Part shown: positions 42,471 to 50,530 of the stretch, in pieces
How positions within the stretch are numbered: position 1 is the stretch's first letter
Layout: every line of letters begins with the position of its first letter
Made by a program: the position numbers and the translations under genes
Assembly: GCA_023264735.1 (NCBI GenBank)
Contig: JAHFVD010000026.1
Location: 1 to 64,000, forward strand
Direction: 5' to 3'
Length of the DNA: 64,000 bases
Source of the DNA: Mycobacterium sp.
Lineage (GTDB): Bacteria > Actinomycetota > Actinomycetes > Mycobacteriales > Mycobacteriaceae
Notes under the pieces: generated by a model
Told to the model about the DNA's origin: nothing
The model's input: the letters and a program-made list of their open reading frames with translations, nothing else
The model's database searches: none

Positions 42471-42818
42471 TTACAGCGCGTGATGGATGTCGAGGATGCT
42501 CTCTTCATGGGGTACGTCGTAGCCGAGCATGTCCCGGCTCAACACTCGCTCCTCGCGAACGAATTCGCGTGCCACTTCTAGCTCACCGTAAAAATAATCG
42601 CCCGCCCTATGGGGATGCTCCACAGGCAGGGCCTGCACTGTCTCGGCCGAACCGGCGACGCGGCGTCGGCGCCCGCGCACGGTACCAATGACGAGCAGAA
42701 TAAGGCCCAGAGCGCACAGCCCGACGCATGTCAACGCGACGGCGAGGCTGTTGATAAGCACCGAGGCGACAAGGCCAGCAATGCTGACGATGGCCACAAT
42801 AACCACAACCATTAACAT
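42471..42818 (-). CDS. Small membrane protein with two helices
   Basis: 115 residues from the ATG at 42818, preceded by AAAGGGGGG. Two hydrophobic segments (MLMVVVIVAIVSIAGLVASVL, given in part, and LAVALTCVGLCALGLILLVIG), a basic hinge RGRRRRV, then an acidic soluble tail with AREFVREERVLSRDMLGYDVP. No family recognised. Probably anchored with the tail in the cytoplasm. Transcribed away from the FMO gene. Confidence 0.65.
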   Translation of the reverse strand: MLMVVVIVAIVSIAGLVASVLINSLAVALTCVGLCALGLILLVIGTVRGRRRRVAGSAETVQALPVEHPHRAGDYFYGELEVAREFVREERVLSRDMLGYDVPHEESILDIHHAL

Positions 42819-42866
42819 CGAACGCCCCCCTTTCCGAGGGGAGTCTTCATGAACCACTATCGCCGA

Positions 42867-43037
42867 TCATAGCGCTGGCGGGCCGTCGAAGCACCAACGC
42901 GGCAGCCCAAATATGGCTCGGACGAGGGCGTGCGCCGCCCCTCCCAGATAACCACCTTGGCTGGACGCACTGGCATCTGCGAAGTCGATGCCTTCGAGGT
43001 CGACGATCACCTCGCCGGCGGTGATCGCAATGCCCAC
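42867..43037 (-). other. Possible small gene or remnant (56 codons)
   Basis: From a GTG at 43037 the minus strand reads MGIAITAGEVIVDLEGIDFADASAS (in part) and ends LPRWCFDGPPAL-stop. The VIVDLEGIDFADAS part reads like coding sequence (beta strand with acidic turn). No ribosome site. This fills most of the 340-base gap between 42818 and 43161; the rest holds nothing I can identify. Confidence 0.3.
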
Positions 43038-43160
43038 TGGTCAGCAGGTAATAGTTGCTCTCCGCTGCGAAACAGTCTGTCTACCTATCGCGTTCGTCAT
43101 CAACCTCAATATGAGTCGACTGCAGCCAAACCTGCCGCGCGCATGGGAGAGTTTCTCCAG

Positions 43161-44645
43161 ATGACGGCGACGGTCGCGGTGATCGGGGCGGGGCCCGGCG
43201 GGCTGGCGGTCTCGCGATGGCTGCTGTCGCAGGGATTTGAGCCGTCGATCTTCGAGCAGGGCCCGACGCTGGGCGGTCAGTGGACCGCACTGCCCGGCCG
43301 CAGCGGCGTATGGCCGGGCATGCACACCAACACAAGTCGTATCTTGACCGCGTTCAGCGACCTCCCGCACGACGGCGATCTCGTCTTCCCGTCGGGCCGC
43401 GACGTCCTGGATTACCTGCACCGCTATGCCCGGATGTTCGACCTGGAATCCCGCCTCCGCTGCGACACCCGCGTCGAAGCCGTCACTCGTTGCGACCAAG
43501 GGTGGCTGGTATGCCACGACGGGAAGCAGGAGACGTTCGACAAAGTCGTGGTGGCCGCCGGCCGGTTCCACACCCCGGCGCTCCCCGACGTTCCTGGCCT
43601 GGACAGCTTCAGCGGTGACGCCGGCGCGATCAGCTCCTACGACTACGGCGGGCCGTCGTCGTATCGCGGCAAGCGGGTTCTGGTCGCGGGCTGCGCGGTC
43701 AGCGCCCTGGAGATCGCCGCCGAACTCGCCGCCCGAGGCGCCGAGCGCGTCGTGGTCACGCAGCGCCGCCAGCGCTACGTGTTGCCCAAGTTCGTCGCCG
43801 GCGTGCCGTCGGATCACCGGATGTTCACCCGGTACGGAGCCCTGGCCAACGAAACGCTGGCTCCCAGCGAAGTCGACCGCCAGCTCAAGGAGATCGTGGT
43901 CGAGTCCGCCGGCAGCCCGGAACAGTACGGCGCCCCACGCCCTGCGGAGTCGCTCTTCGCAGCCGGGGTGACGCTGAGCCAGCACTACCTGCCTGCCGTC
44001 GCCGAAGGGGCGATCAGCGTCCGACCCTGGCTGCGGTCGGTCACCGGGACCGCGGTGACATTCGACGACGGGGGCGTCGAGGAGTTCGACGGCATCGTGT
44101 TCGGGACCGGTTTTCGGCTGAGCCTGCCGTTCCTGGACGGTGACGTCCGCGCGATCCTCAATCTGGAGGCTGGCGGCTTCGACACGGACCGGTACACGTT
44201 CCACCCCGATCTGCCCGGACTTGCGTTCATGGGGATGTGGGACCAGTCAGGCGGCTACTTCGTCCCGCTGGAACTGCAGGCCCGGTGGATCGCGTACACG
44301 TGGGGCGGCGTCGTCGAGGCCGCGAGCGAAGCCGACCAGCGCGCGGCGATTGCCGCCTGCCACGCTGACGGACCGAGCAAGACCCGGATGAATCTCGCCG
44401 CCGTGACGTTCGCCCGCGCCGCCGGGGTTGAGCCGCGGCTGGAGCGTTGGCCTGGTCTACAACGAGCTCTTCTGTTCGGGCCGCTGGCTCCGAGTTGTTT
44501 CCGGCTCGAAGGCCCCGATGCCCTACCGGATGCGCCGGCGACATTCGCCAGGGAGGCGGCCGCCTTCGGCGCGATCACCGATAACGAACTGACCGCCAGG
44601 GAGCTCAGCTACTGGTCGTGCGTCGAAGGACGCGTGAACGAATGA
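43161..44645 (+). CDS. Flavin-containing monooxygenase-like protein
   Basis: 494 residues. FAD motif VAVIGAGPGGLAVSRWLLSQG at the N terminus, followed by IFEQGPTLGGQW. The second Rossmann motif (NADPH) is VLVAGCAVSALEIAAELAARG, with GxAxSA in place of GxGxSG. The region between holds VVAAGRFHTPALPDVPG, close to the FMO signature. It should be an NADPH-dependent oxygenase or Baeyer-Villiger type enzyme. I chose ATG 43161 for the GGGAGAG upstream; an ATG at 43143 and a much longer frame also exist. Stands alone on its strand. Confidence 0.85.
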   Translation: MTATVAVIGAGPGGLAVSRWLLSQGFEPSIFEQGPTLGGQWTALPGRSGVWPGMHTNTSRILTAFSDLPHDGDLVFPSGRDVLDYLHRYARMFDLESRLRCDTRVEAVTRCDQGWLVCHDGKQETFDKVVVAAGRFHTPALPDVPGLDSFSGDAGAISSYDYGGPSSYRGKRVLVAGCAVSALEIAAELAARGAERVVVTQRRQRYVLPKFVAGVPSDHRMFTRYGALANETLAPSEVDRQLKEIVVESAGSPEQYGAPRPAESLFAAGVTLSQHYLPAVAEGAISVRPWLRSVTGTAVTFDDGGVEEFDGIVFGTGFRLSLPFLDGDVRAILNLEAGGFDTDRYTFHPDLPGLAFMGMWDQSGGYFVPLELQARWIAYTWGGVVEAASEADQRAAIAACHADGPSKTRMNLAAVTFARAAGVEPRLERWPGLQRALLFGPLAPSCFRLEGPDALPDAPATFAREAAAFGAITDNELTARELSYWSCVEGRVNE

Positions 44646-44967
44646 AGTCGAAGCGGTTCCGGGGAAGTAACGGCCGAACAGCCTGATCGCGACGAACGGC
44701 CGTCGGCGGACCACTCGTTCGGGGTGCGGCGCACCAAGAACATAATGGCGTTCTGGCAAATTTTCTTAGCGACGTATTACCGCTAGGACCCCGCCACCTT
44801 ATTTTTGAGCCATAACGTCAATCACATGTTGCTCGACGTTCGCTGGCTTCAGTACCTCCTTAAGCGCCCCGCGCACAAGTAAGTCCCGCTACCCCGCGGC
44901 GACGGTCGGCCTGCCTTGCGCAGAGTCGGCCCGCGCCGGACGTTATCGTCTGACGACGCGCGCTCCC

Positions 44968-45030
44968 GCGAGCCTGTAGTTGTCGACACGGTTACTCGAA
45001 CTTTTGCTCGATAACAACAGATTCGGCGAG
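44968..45030 (+). repeat. 60-bp palindromic repeat, copy D
   Basis: Begins GCGAGCCTGTAGTTGTCGAC and ends GATAACAACAGATTCGGCGAG. The arms form a 13-bp stem with one mismatch and one G-T pair. It lies after the FMO gene, in a gene-free stretch (44646-45290) where I see nothing else definite. Confidence 0.8.
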
Positions 45031-45292
45031 TTCACGAACGTAGCTATGCCAGCCGTGCTGGATCGCGATTCTTGAAGTCCATGGATTTCCATGTGCACCA
45101 ACCACTTGTCATCGGCGGTCAATCACATTCCCAGTGCGAAGAGGCGGCCTGGCTGGCCGCCGCGAGCCACTGATACCGAGCCTCACTCAGCATTTGTCCA
45201 CGACCTCGATCGACGACAAGCGGCTCAGCGGTACGCGAACGCGCTTGCCATCGGTGTCGAGAATTATTGCTCCCGAACCACTCTCGACGAGA

Positions 45293-45517
45293 TCACCGCA
45301 CGCCGACCTGCAGCTGCTGCCAGCCGCGTGCTGATGCCCGCAGCGGATGCCCCTCGTGGATGGGATAGCTCATCCCTTCAATCGCCACCCAGTAGAGCGT
45401 CTCCCGCATTTCTGTCGACAACGAGAACAACGCCGCTCTGACATCGGGCTCCAACAGCTGCCGAAACACCTGACCTTCAGCGAGAACCCGGCGCTGCTGG
45501 GGCTGCCGACCATCCAC
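45293..45517 (-). pseudogene. Remnant of an ECF sigma factor (region 4)
   Basis: The minus-strand frame contains LLEPDVRAALFSLSTEMRE and then TLYWVAIEGMSYP, the pattern of sigma-70 region 4.1/4.2 before the EIA helix. After SYP the frame degrades and the recognition helix is lost. No start or region 2 is present. The adjoining minus-strand stretch to about 45193 has another short coding-like piece (SGAIILDTDGKRVRVPLSRL) of unknown origin. Confidence 0.5.
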
Positions 45518-46107
45518 TCCGGCTACTGGGAGCCGATGATGGCCGCGCGGAGACCGGCACGGTGGTCAACCTGCACATCGGCTCGTCGGGTACGTCGCCG
45601 TCGACGTCAGCAGACGCGCCGCCTGATGTGGCGGGTGTGCTGTTCTTCGCCTACGCCATCAGCGCGGCGGTCGACTGGCTGTACTCCGGCGTGTGTAGCC
45701 GTTACCCGGACTTGAAAATCTGCCTGTCTGAGGGCGGGATCGGCTGGGTGGCAGGGCTTCTGGACCGCCTGGACCACAGGCTGAGCTACCACGAGATGTA
45801 CGGGACGTGGAAGTCGCTCGGCGAGACCCTGACCCCGGCCGAGGTGTTCACCCGCAACTTCTGGTTCTGCGCGGTCGAGGACCAGTCATCGTTCATCCAG
45901 TACGAGCGGATCGGTGCCGACAACATCCTGCTCGAAGCCGACTACCCGCACTGCGATTCGACCTGGCCGCACACCCAGCGCACCATCCGCGAAGAGATCA
46001 GCGGACTGCCCGACGAGATCATCCGAAAAGTGACCTGGGAGAACGCCTCACGGCTCTACCAGCATCCGGTTCCCGAAGCCGTCCAACAGAATCCGGACGC
46101 CTACTGA
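45468..46107 (+). pseudogene. Amidohydrolase (ACMSD-like), N-terminally truncated and frameshifted
   Basis: The first frame reads HLTFSENPALLGLPTIHSG and then YWEPMMAA, after which a shift at about 45549 leads into ETGTVVNLHIGSSGTSP in the frame that continues to 46107. The C-terminal part holds LSEGGIGWVAGLLDRLDH and EADYPHCDSTWPHTQ, with the metal-binding Asp. The N-terminal third with the HxH metal site is missing, so it cannot be active. The family is metal-dependent hydrolases/decarboxylases related to ACMS decarboxylase. Confidence 0.85.
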
Positions 46108-47046
46108 TCACTGCCGGTCAAGCCACTCCGCGATCGCGGCGCCAGCATCAGAAAAGAAGATGCGGTAGGGACGATCCGCGACGTAGCCGATATGCGGTGT
46201 GGCAATGACGTTGTCGAGGGTGCGCAAGGGATGCCCGGCCGGAAGCGGCTCGGTGTCGAAGACGTCCAGCGCGGCCGCCCGGATGGTCTTGGCTTCCAGA
46301 GCCGCCACCAATGCGGCTTCGTCGATGAGAGGCCCGCGAGAGGTGTTGACCAGCAGCGCTGTTGGCTTCATCAACGCCAGTTCGGCCGCGCCGATCAGGC
46401 CGGTGGACCGCTCACTGAGCTTCATGTGAACGGTCAGCACATCAGAGCGGGCGAACAGCTCCTCCTTGCCGACGTGAGTCGCGCCGGCCTCGGCGGCCGC
46501 TTCCGGGGTCAGGTTCTGGCTCCACGCGATCACCTGCATACCGAACGCCTCGCCGATGCGCGCGACGCGAGCACCGATGCGGCCCAGGCCCAGAACGCCC
46601 AGCACCCGGCCGGACAGTTCGCGTCCCACTGAAACCTGCCAGCCGCCGTCGCGGATCGAGACGCTCTCCGACACCAGATTTCGGGCCCCGGCCAGGATCA
46701 GCGCCCAGGTCAGCTCCACCGTCGATGCCACCGTGCCGCCGGTGGTCCCGACGTGGATACCATGCTCTTCGGCGGCCGCCATATCGATGGAGGCGTTGAA
46801 CGGGCCGGTGGAGGCGATCATCTTCAGTCGCGGCAGTCGCTCGATGATGCTGCGCGGCAGCGGAGTTCGTTCTCGCATCACGAAGATCACGTCGAAGGGA
46901 GCCAGCCGCGCGACGAGTTCGTCGGGGTCGAAGATGTGGTCGTTGAACACCGTGATGTCGGCGCGATCGGACACCGCTGACCAGTCGGCCAGTTCGAGGG
47001 CAACGTTCTGGTAGTCGTCGAGGACAGCGACTTGCACCCGCGTCAC
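46108..47046 (-). CDS. D-2-hydroxyacid dehydrogenase (NAD-dependent)
   Basis: 312 residues with a full catalytic set: NAD motif LGVLGLGRIGARVARIGEAFG near residue 145, the Arg in NTSRGPLIDE, the Glu in DTEPLPAGHPL and the His in IATPHIGY. It reduces 2-ketoacids or oxidises D-2-hydroxyacids. Closest in style to the phosphoglycerate-dehydrogenase-like D-2-hydroxyacid dehydrogenase group. Its start overlaps the stop of the damaged isochorismatase gene by four bases; convergent with the amidohydrolase pseudogene. Confidence 0.9.
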   Translation of the reverse strand: MTRVQVAVLDDYQNVALELADWSAVSDRADITVFNDHIFDPDELVARLAPFDVIFVMRERTPLPRSIIERLPRLKMIASTGPFNASIDMAAAEEHGIHVGTTGGTVASTVELTWALILAGARNLVSESVSIRDGGWQVSVGRELSGRVLGVLGLGRIGARVARIGEAFGMQVIAWSQNLTPEAAAEAGATHVGKEELFARSDVLTVHMKLSERSTGLIGAAELALMKPTALLVNTSRGPLIDEAALVAALEAKTIRAAALDVFDTEPLPAGHPLRTLDNVIATPHIGYVADRPYRIFFSDAGAAIAEWLDRQ

Positions 47047-47306
47047 GCGAGCTGCCCGATGAACTCGTCGGCGGTCATCGGCCGGGAAAACATCGGGTAG
47101 TCGTACTTCAGCGCGTTCTCGTGTTCCTCATGCATGACCGCCGCCCCGGCGCTGCGCACCGCGACCACGACATCGCGGGTATGCGCGAGCATGCCCGTCT
47201 TCGCCATCACCTCCGACACCGCCTCGTGCAGGACGCCGCCGTCGGTGGTGAAGTCGTTCTGGTATTCGATCAACACCACGGCGGTGTTCTTGGGGTCAAT
47301 GGTCAT
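47043..47306 (-). pseudogene. Isochorismatase/cysteine hydrolase with an internal deletion
   Basis: 87 codons in one frame, against about 190-210 for the family. Residues 1-58 are the usual N terminus (TAVVLIEYQNDFTTDGGVLH with the catalytic Asp), joined directly at about residue 59 to what looks like the C-terminal tail (EEHENALKYDYPMFSRPM). The middle with the catalytic Lys and Cys is absent. The deletion kept the frame, so a short inactive protein may still be made. It is co-oriented and overlapping with the hydroxyacid dehydrogenase gene. Confidence 0.8.
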
Positions 47307-47352
47307 GTCCGCAGGCTAATCCGATCACCACTAGAGTCAACGATCAGTGATC

Positions 47353-48201
47353 ATGCTCAGCTACACCGCGTCAGCTGCGCTGCTTGCCGACGGCAGGCCG
47401 GCGTTGGTCGTCGGCGAGGTGATCGGAACGCTGCTGTTTCCTGCCGTCGGAGTCCTTCTGCTGGTCCTCGGTCTGCGCGAGCGGTCACAAACCCGCCGCG
47501 CCCAGCCGCGGGGCTATCCCGGGTATTCCCCTTACCCGCCGCCGGGCTACCCGCCGCCGGGCTACCCGCCGCCCAGCTACCCACCGCCCGGCTACCCACC
47601 GCACTACCCCGTCGGCTATCAGCCCGGCTACCCTCCCGTTCCCCCGCCGCGACCGACAGCCGGCCAGGGAAAGATCACCGCGGGCACGATCCTCATCGTC
47701 ATCGGTCTCGTAGGCGCAGCCGTCCAGGTCGCAAACCTCGTCGGCGAACAGAAAGCAGCCGAAAACACTGCTCCCCCAGTAAAAGTCGGCCAGTGCATCA
47801 CCGGTGAGGCGATGGCATCCGGGGTTATCGGCGCGCACGACGTCACCGCGTGCACGCAACCGGCCGGCGTCTTCGAGGTGGTCAGCACCGGTGGGCGGGA
47901 TGCACCGTGTCCCGATGGCGGGCACGACGATACCGACTTCGCCCGCTGGACCAACGAGGCGTCCACGGTGTGTCTCGTGCCCAACCTGCTGACCGATCAC
48001 TGTTATGCGACGATCAAGCACCCGGTCGCCGACCGTGCGCGCACCGACACGATCAAACCCGTTGCGTGCACCGACAGCTCAGCCGATTTCAAGGTGCTGC
48101 GGCGGTTCGAGAAGGCCGACTACGACCTGTGCCCCGTCGGCTCGCACCAACGCATATGGACTGCGCCGCCAAGGACCTACTGCACCGGTCCGCCCGCCTG
48201 A
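47353..48201 (+). CDS. Membrane protein with PPPGY repeats (LppU/septum-type family)
   Basis: 282 residues. An N-terminal hydrophobic segment (VIGTLLFPAVGVLLLVLGL), then a Pro-Gly-Tyr repeat stretch (PPPGYPPPGYPPPSYPPPGY), a second hydrophobic segment (ITAGTILIVIGLVGAAVQVA) and an extracellular-looking domain with six or more Cys (VKVGQCITGE, VTACTQPAG). The end resembles the LppU/SCO3897-type domain often attached to Pro-rich linkers in actinobacteria. Function unknown. A GTG two codons upstream is an alternative start. Confidence 0.75.
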   Translation: MLSYTASAALLADGRPALVVGEVIGTLLFPAVGVLLLVLGLRERSQTRRAQPRGYPGYSPYPPPGYPPPGYPPPSYPPPGYPPHYPVGYQPGYPPVPPPRPTAGQGKITAGTILIVIGLVGAAVQVANLVGEQKAAENTAPPVKVGQCITGEAMASGVIGAHDVTACTQPAGVFEVVSTGGRDAPCPDGGHDDTDFARWTNEASTVCLVPNLLTDHCYATIKHPVADRARTDTIKPVACTDSSADFKVLRRFEKADYDLCPVGSHQRIWTAPPRTYCTGPPA

Positions 48202-48221
48202 TCCCCCACTTTGGCGCGCTT

Positions 48222-48542
48222 TCAGGCGCCCAGCGCACGGGAGCGCGCCGAAACCCCCGGCGTGTGCGCTCGACGCCGCAGATCGCGTTGTCCCCGCTCG
48301 GTAGCCGTCATCGCGCCCCATACACCGTAGGGCTCGGGCGTATTCAACGCGTGCTCGAGGCATCGAGATCGCACCGGGCAGCTGGCGCAGATTCCTTTGG
48401 CTTGTTGCTCCAGCCGCCGGCGATCACTTCGCGGATTGTCCTCGGGGAAGAACACATCGCCTGGATAACCAACACAGTTGCCCAACGCTTGCCATTCCCA
48501 CTGCCAAACGGTCGGTTGCGGAAGGAGGCTACGGGCTGGCAC
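48222..48542 (-). CDS. WhiB-family iron-sulfur regulator
   Basis: 106 residues from the GTG at 48542. The four Fe-S cysteines are present: GNCVGYPGDVFFPED, then GICASCPVRSRCLEHAL (C-x2-C-x5-C). The beta-turn motif is PYGVWGAM (usually G-V/I-W-G-G) followed by a basic tail (RGQRDLRRRAH). WhiB proteins bind a 4Fe-4S cluster and act on transcription with sigma-70. Which of the WhiB subtypes it is cannot be stated safely. Divergent from the Ddn-like gene. Confidence 0.9.
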   Translation of the reverse strand: MPARSLLPQPTVWQWEWQALGNCVGYPGDVFFPEDNPRSDRRRLEQQAKGICASCPVRSRCLEHALNTPEPYGVWGAMTATERGQRDLRRRAHTPGVSARSRALGA

Positions 48543-48642
48543 GCTCGCAATCCTGCGCCGGTACGGGCCGCGACCCGAGGTATTGGATCGGCGTGAATCT
48601 GAGCAGCGGAATACCTGGGCGTGCGACGGTGTTGCCGAGTCC

Positions 48643-49065
48643 GTGACTGAACATGCCGAGCTGAGCCCCACCGACTGGGTGCGCGAGCACACCGAACAGA
48701 TTCTGAAGCAGGGCACCACCGACGGGGTCGAGGTCTTGGACCGACCGATCGTCCTGTTCACCACCACCGGAGCCAAGTCCGGCAAGAAGCGCTATGTGCC
48801 GTTGATGCGCGTCGAGGAGAACGGCCGCTACGCCATGGTCGCCTCTAAGGGCGGCGACCCGGCGCATCCGTCGTGGTACTTCAACGTCAAGAACAACCCG
48901 ACCGTCACCGCTCAGGACGGTGACAAGGTGGTCACGCTGACCGCCCGCGAGGTGTCCGGCGACGAGCGCGCGCACTGGTGGGACTTGGCCGTCGAGGCAT
49001 TCCCGCCGTACGCCGAATACCAGACCAAAACCGATCGGTTGATCCCGGTTTTCGTCTTGGAATAG
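48643..49065 (+). CDS. F420-dependent nitroreductase-family (Ddn-like) protein
   Basis: 140 residues from the GTG at 48643; the frame is open further upstream without support. Family marks: LFTTTGAKSGKKRYVPLMRV (flavin/F420 binding), GGDPAHPSWYFNVKNNPTV and FPPYAEYQTKTDRLIPVFVLE at the end. Members use the deazaflavin cofactor F420 to reduce quinones or nitro compounds in mycobacteria. Length fits the family. It stands 16 bases before the FAD oxidase gene and may be co-transcribed. Confidence 0.88.
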   Translation: MTEHAELSPTDWVREHTEQILKQGTTDGVEVLDRPIVLFTTTGAKSGKKRYVPLMRVEENGRYAMVASKGGDPAHPSWYFNVKNNPTVTAQDGDKVVTLTAREVSGDERAHWWDLAVEAFPPYAEYQTKTDRLIPVFVLE

Positions 49066-49081
49066 CACTAGCATTCCTCCC

Positions 49082-50530
49082 ATGTCGGGGGAGATTTCCC
49101 GCCAGGCGTTCGTGCGGCGAGCACTCGGCGGGCTGGCGGGCGCAGCCCTGCTGGGGTCCTGCCGATCGGTGACGCCGAAGGCGGTCTCAACCCCATCCCC
49201 ACCGGACTGGAATGCACTGGGCAACCAGCTCGACGGCCAGCTGGCCATGCCGTCGTCCGCGGACTACGCCGCCGCTAAAGGAGTCTTCAACTCCCGCTTC
49301 GCCGGCTCCACCCCGGCAGCGATCATCGCCGCGGCGTCGCTCGCCGATGTGCAGAAAGCCGTCGCGTTCGCCGCGACCAATCACATCGGGATCAGCGCCC
49401 GCAGCGGCGGTCACTCGTACATCGGTGCGTCCGCCCTCGACGCGACGTTGGTGATCGACCTGCATGGGCTCCCAGGCGGGATCGACCTCGACGCGGGACG
49501 CGATCTGGTGACGGTGTCACCCGCGACAGATCTGGACTCGGTGCAGACCCAACTCGCGGGGAGCGGGCGCTCGATCCCGTCGGGCAGCTGCCCAACAGTC
49601 GGTGTCGCGGGGCTGACGTTGGGCGGCGGACTCGGTTCGGACGCGCGACGCTGTGGCCTGACGTGTGACACCTTGGTCTCGGCATCGCTGGTATTGCCCA
49701 CCGGTGCGGTCGTGACCGCATCCGCGGACGATCACGACGATCTGTTCTGGGCGCTGCGCGGTGGCGGCGGTGGCAACATCGGGGTGGTGACGTCGCTGAC
49801 GTTCCGCACGTTCCCGGCCGCCGACCGCGACGTCGTCACGATGACATTCCCAATGGAGTCAGCCGCTGCGGTGATCGTCGGCTGGCTCAGCTGGCTCAGC
49901 ACCGCCGCCCGGGACATCTGGGGCATGGTCAACATCACCGTCGGTGACGGACCTGGACGCTGCACACTCATCTTGGCGACACCGCCGGGCACCGGATCGT
50001 CTGTTGCGAGTGAAATGCTTGCCACGGTACGGATTTCAGCGTCGTCGACCCGTACCCGCACGCTGAACCGCATCGACTTCGTGCACCACTTCGAAGGCGG
50101 CGACGCCGCACGGGTGCCGCGCGCGTTCGTCGCCGGTTCGGACATCGTCGGCGAGATGACCTCGGCTGCCGGAGATTCCATCGTTGCGGCGATGTCGGCG
50201 TGGCCGCAATCGGCAGGTTCGGCTACCGCAGTGGTCGAGTCGCTGTCGGGTGCGGTCGACGATATCGACCCGACGGACAGCGCCTTCCCGTGGCGGCGAC
50301 AGGCGGCGTCTGTGCAGTGGTACACCGAGGCACCCTCCAACGCAGCGAGCGGCTGGCTGACCGCCGCGCATCACACGTTGGCGTCGGCCTCGGTGGGCGG
50401 CTACATCAACTACCCCGAAACCGGCGATCCACTGGCGCGGTATCTCGGTCCGAATCTGCAGCGGTTCATCACTATTCGCCAGAAATACGACCCGACCGGA
50501 TTGATGCGGTCGGGCATCGGCGCACCTTAG
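49082..50530 (+). CDS. Exported FAD-linked oxidase (BBE-like), probable Tat lipoprotein
   Basis: 482 residues. The N terminus has twin arginines (VRRALGGLAGAALLGSCRS) with a lipobox-like LGSC, so it is probably exported by Tat and lipid-anchored at Cys27. FAD-binding PCMH fold: RSGGHSYIG provides the histidyl link to FAD near residue 111, and PSGSCPTVGVAGLTLGGGLG provides the cysteinyl link near residue 170, so FAD is probably held by two bonds. The C-terminal BBE domain ends NYPETGDPLARYLG and YDPTGLMRSG. Likely oxidises a sugar or alcohol with O2. Convergent with the GH5 gene, overlapping by four bases. Confidence 0.87.
   Translation: MSGEISRQAFVRRALGGLAGAALLGSCRSVTPKAVSTPSPPDWNALGNQLDGQLAMPSSADYAAAKGVFNSRFAGSTPAAIIAAASLADVQKAVAFAATNHIGISARSGGHSYIGASALDATLVIDLHGLPGGIDLDAGRDLVTVSPATDLDSVQTQLAGSGRSIPSGSCPTVGVAGLTLGGGLGSDARRCGLTCDTLVSASLVLPTGAVVTASADDHDDLFWALRGGGGGNIGVVTSLTFRTFPAADRDVVTMTFPMESAAAVIVGWLSWLSTAARDIWGMVNITVGDGPGRCTLILATPPGTGSSVASEMLATVRISASSTRTRTLNRIDFVHHFEGGDAARVPRAFVAGSDIVGEMTSAAGDSIVAAMSAWPQSAGSATAVVESLSGAVDDIDPTDSAFPWRRQAASVQWYTEAPSNAASGWLTAAHHTLASASVGGYINYPETGDPLARYLGPNLQRFITIRQKYDPTGLMRSGIGAP

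Noticed and set aside
42930..43160. 77-codon extension of the FMO protein
   Set aside because: The FAD motif starts right after the ATG at 43161, which has a ribosome site; the extension has no domain character.
47530..47630. Short tandem repeats (CCGCCGGGCTAC) as a possible CRISPR or satellite
   Set aside because: They encode the PPPGY protein repeats in frame and have no spacer structure.
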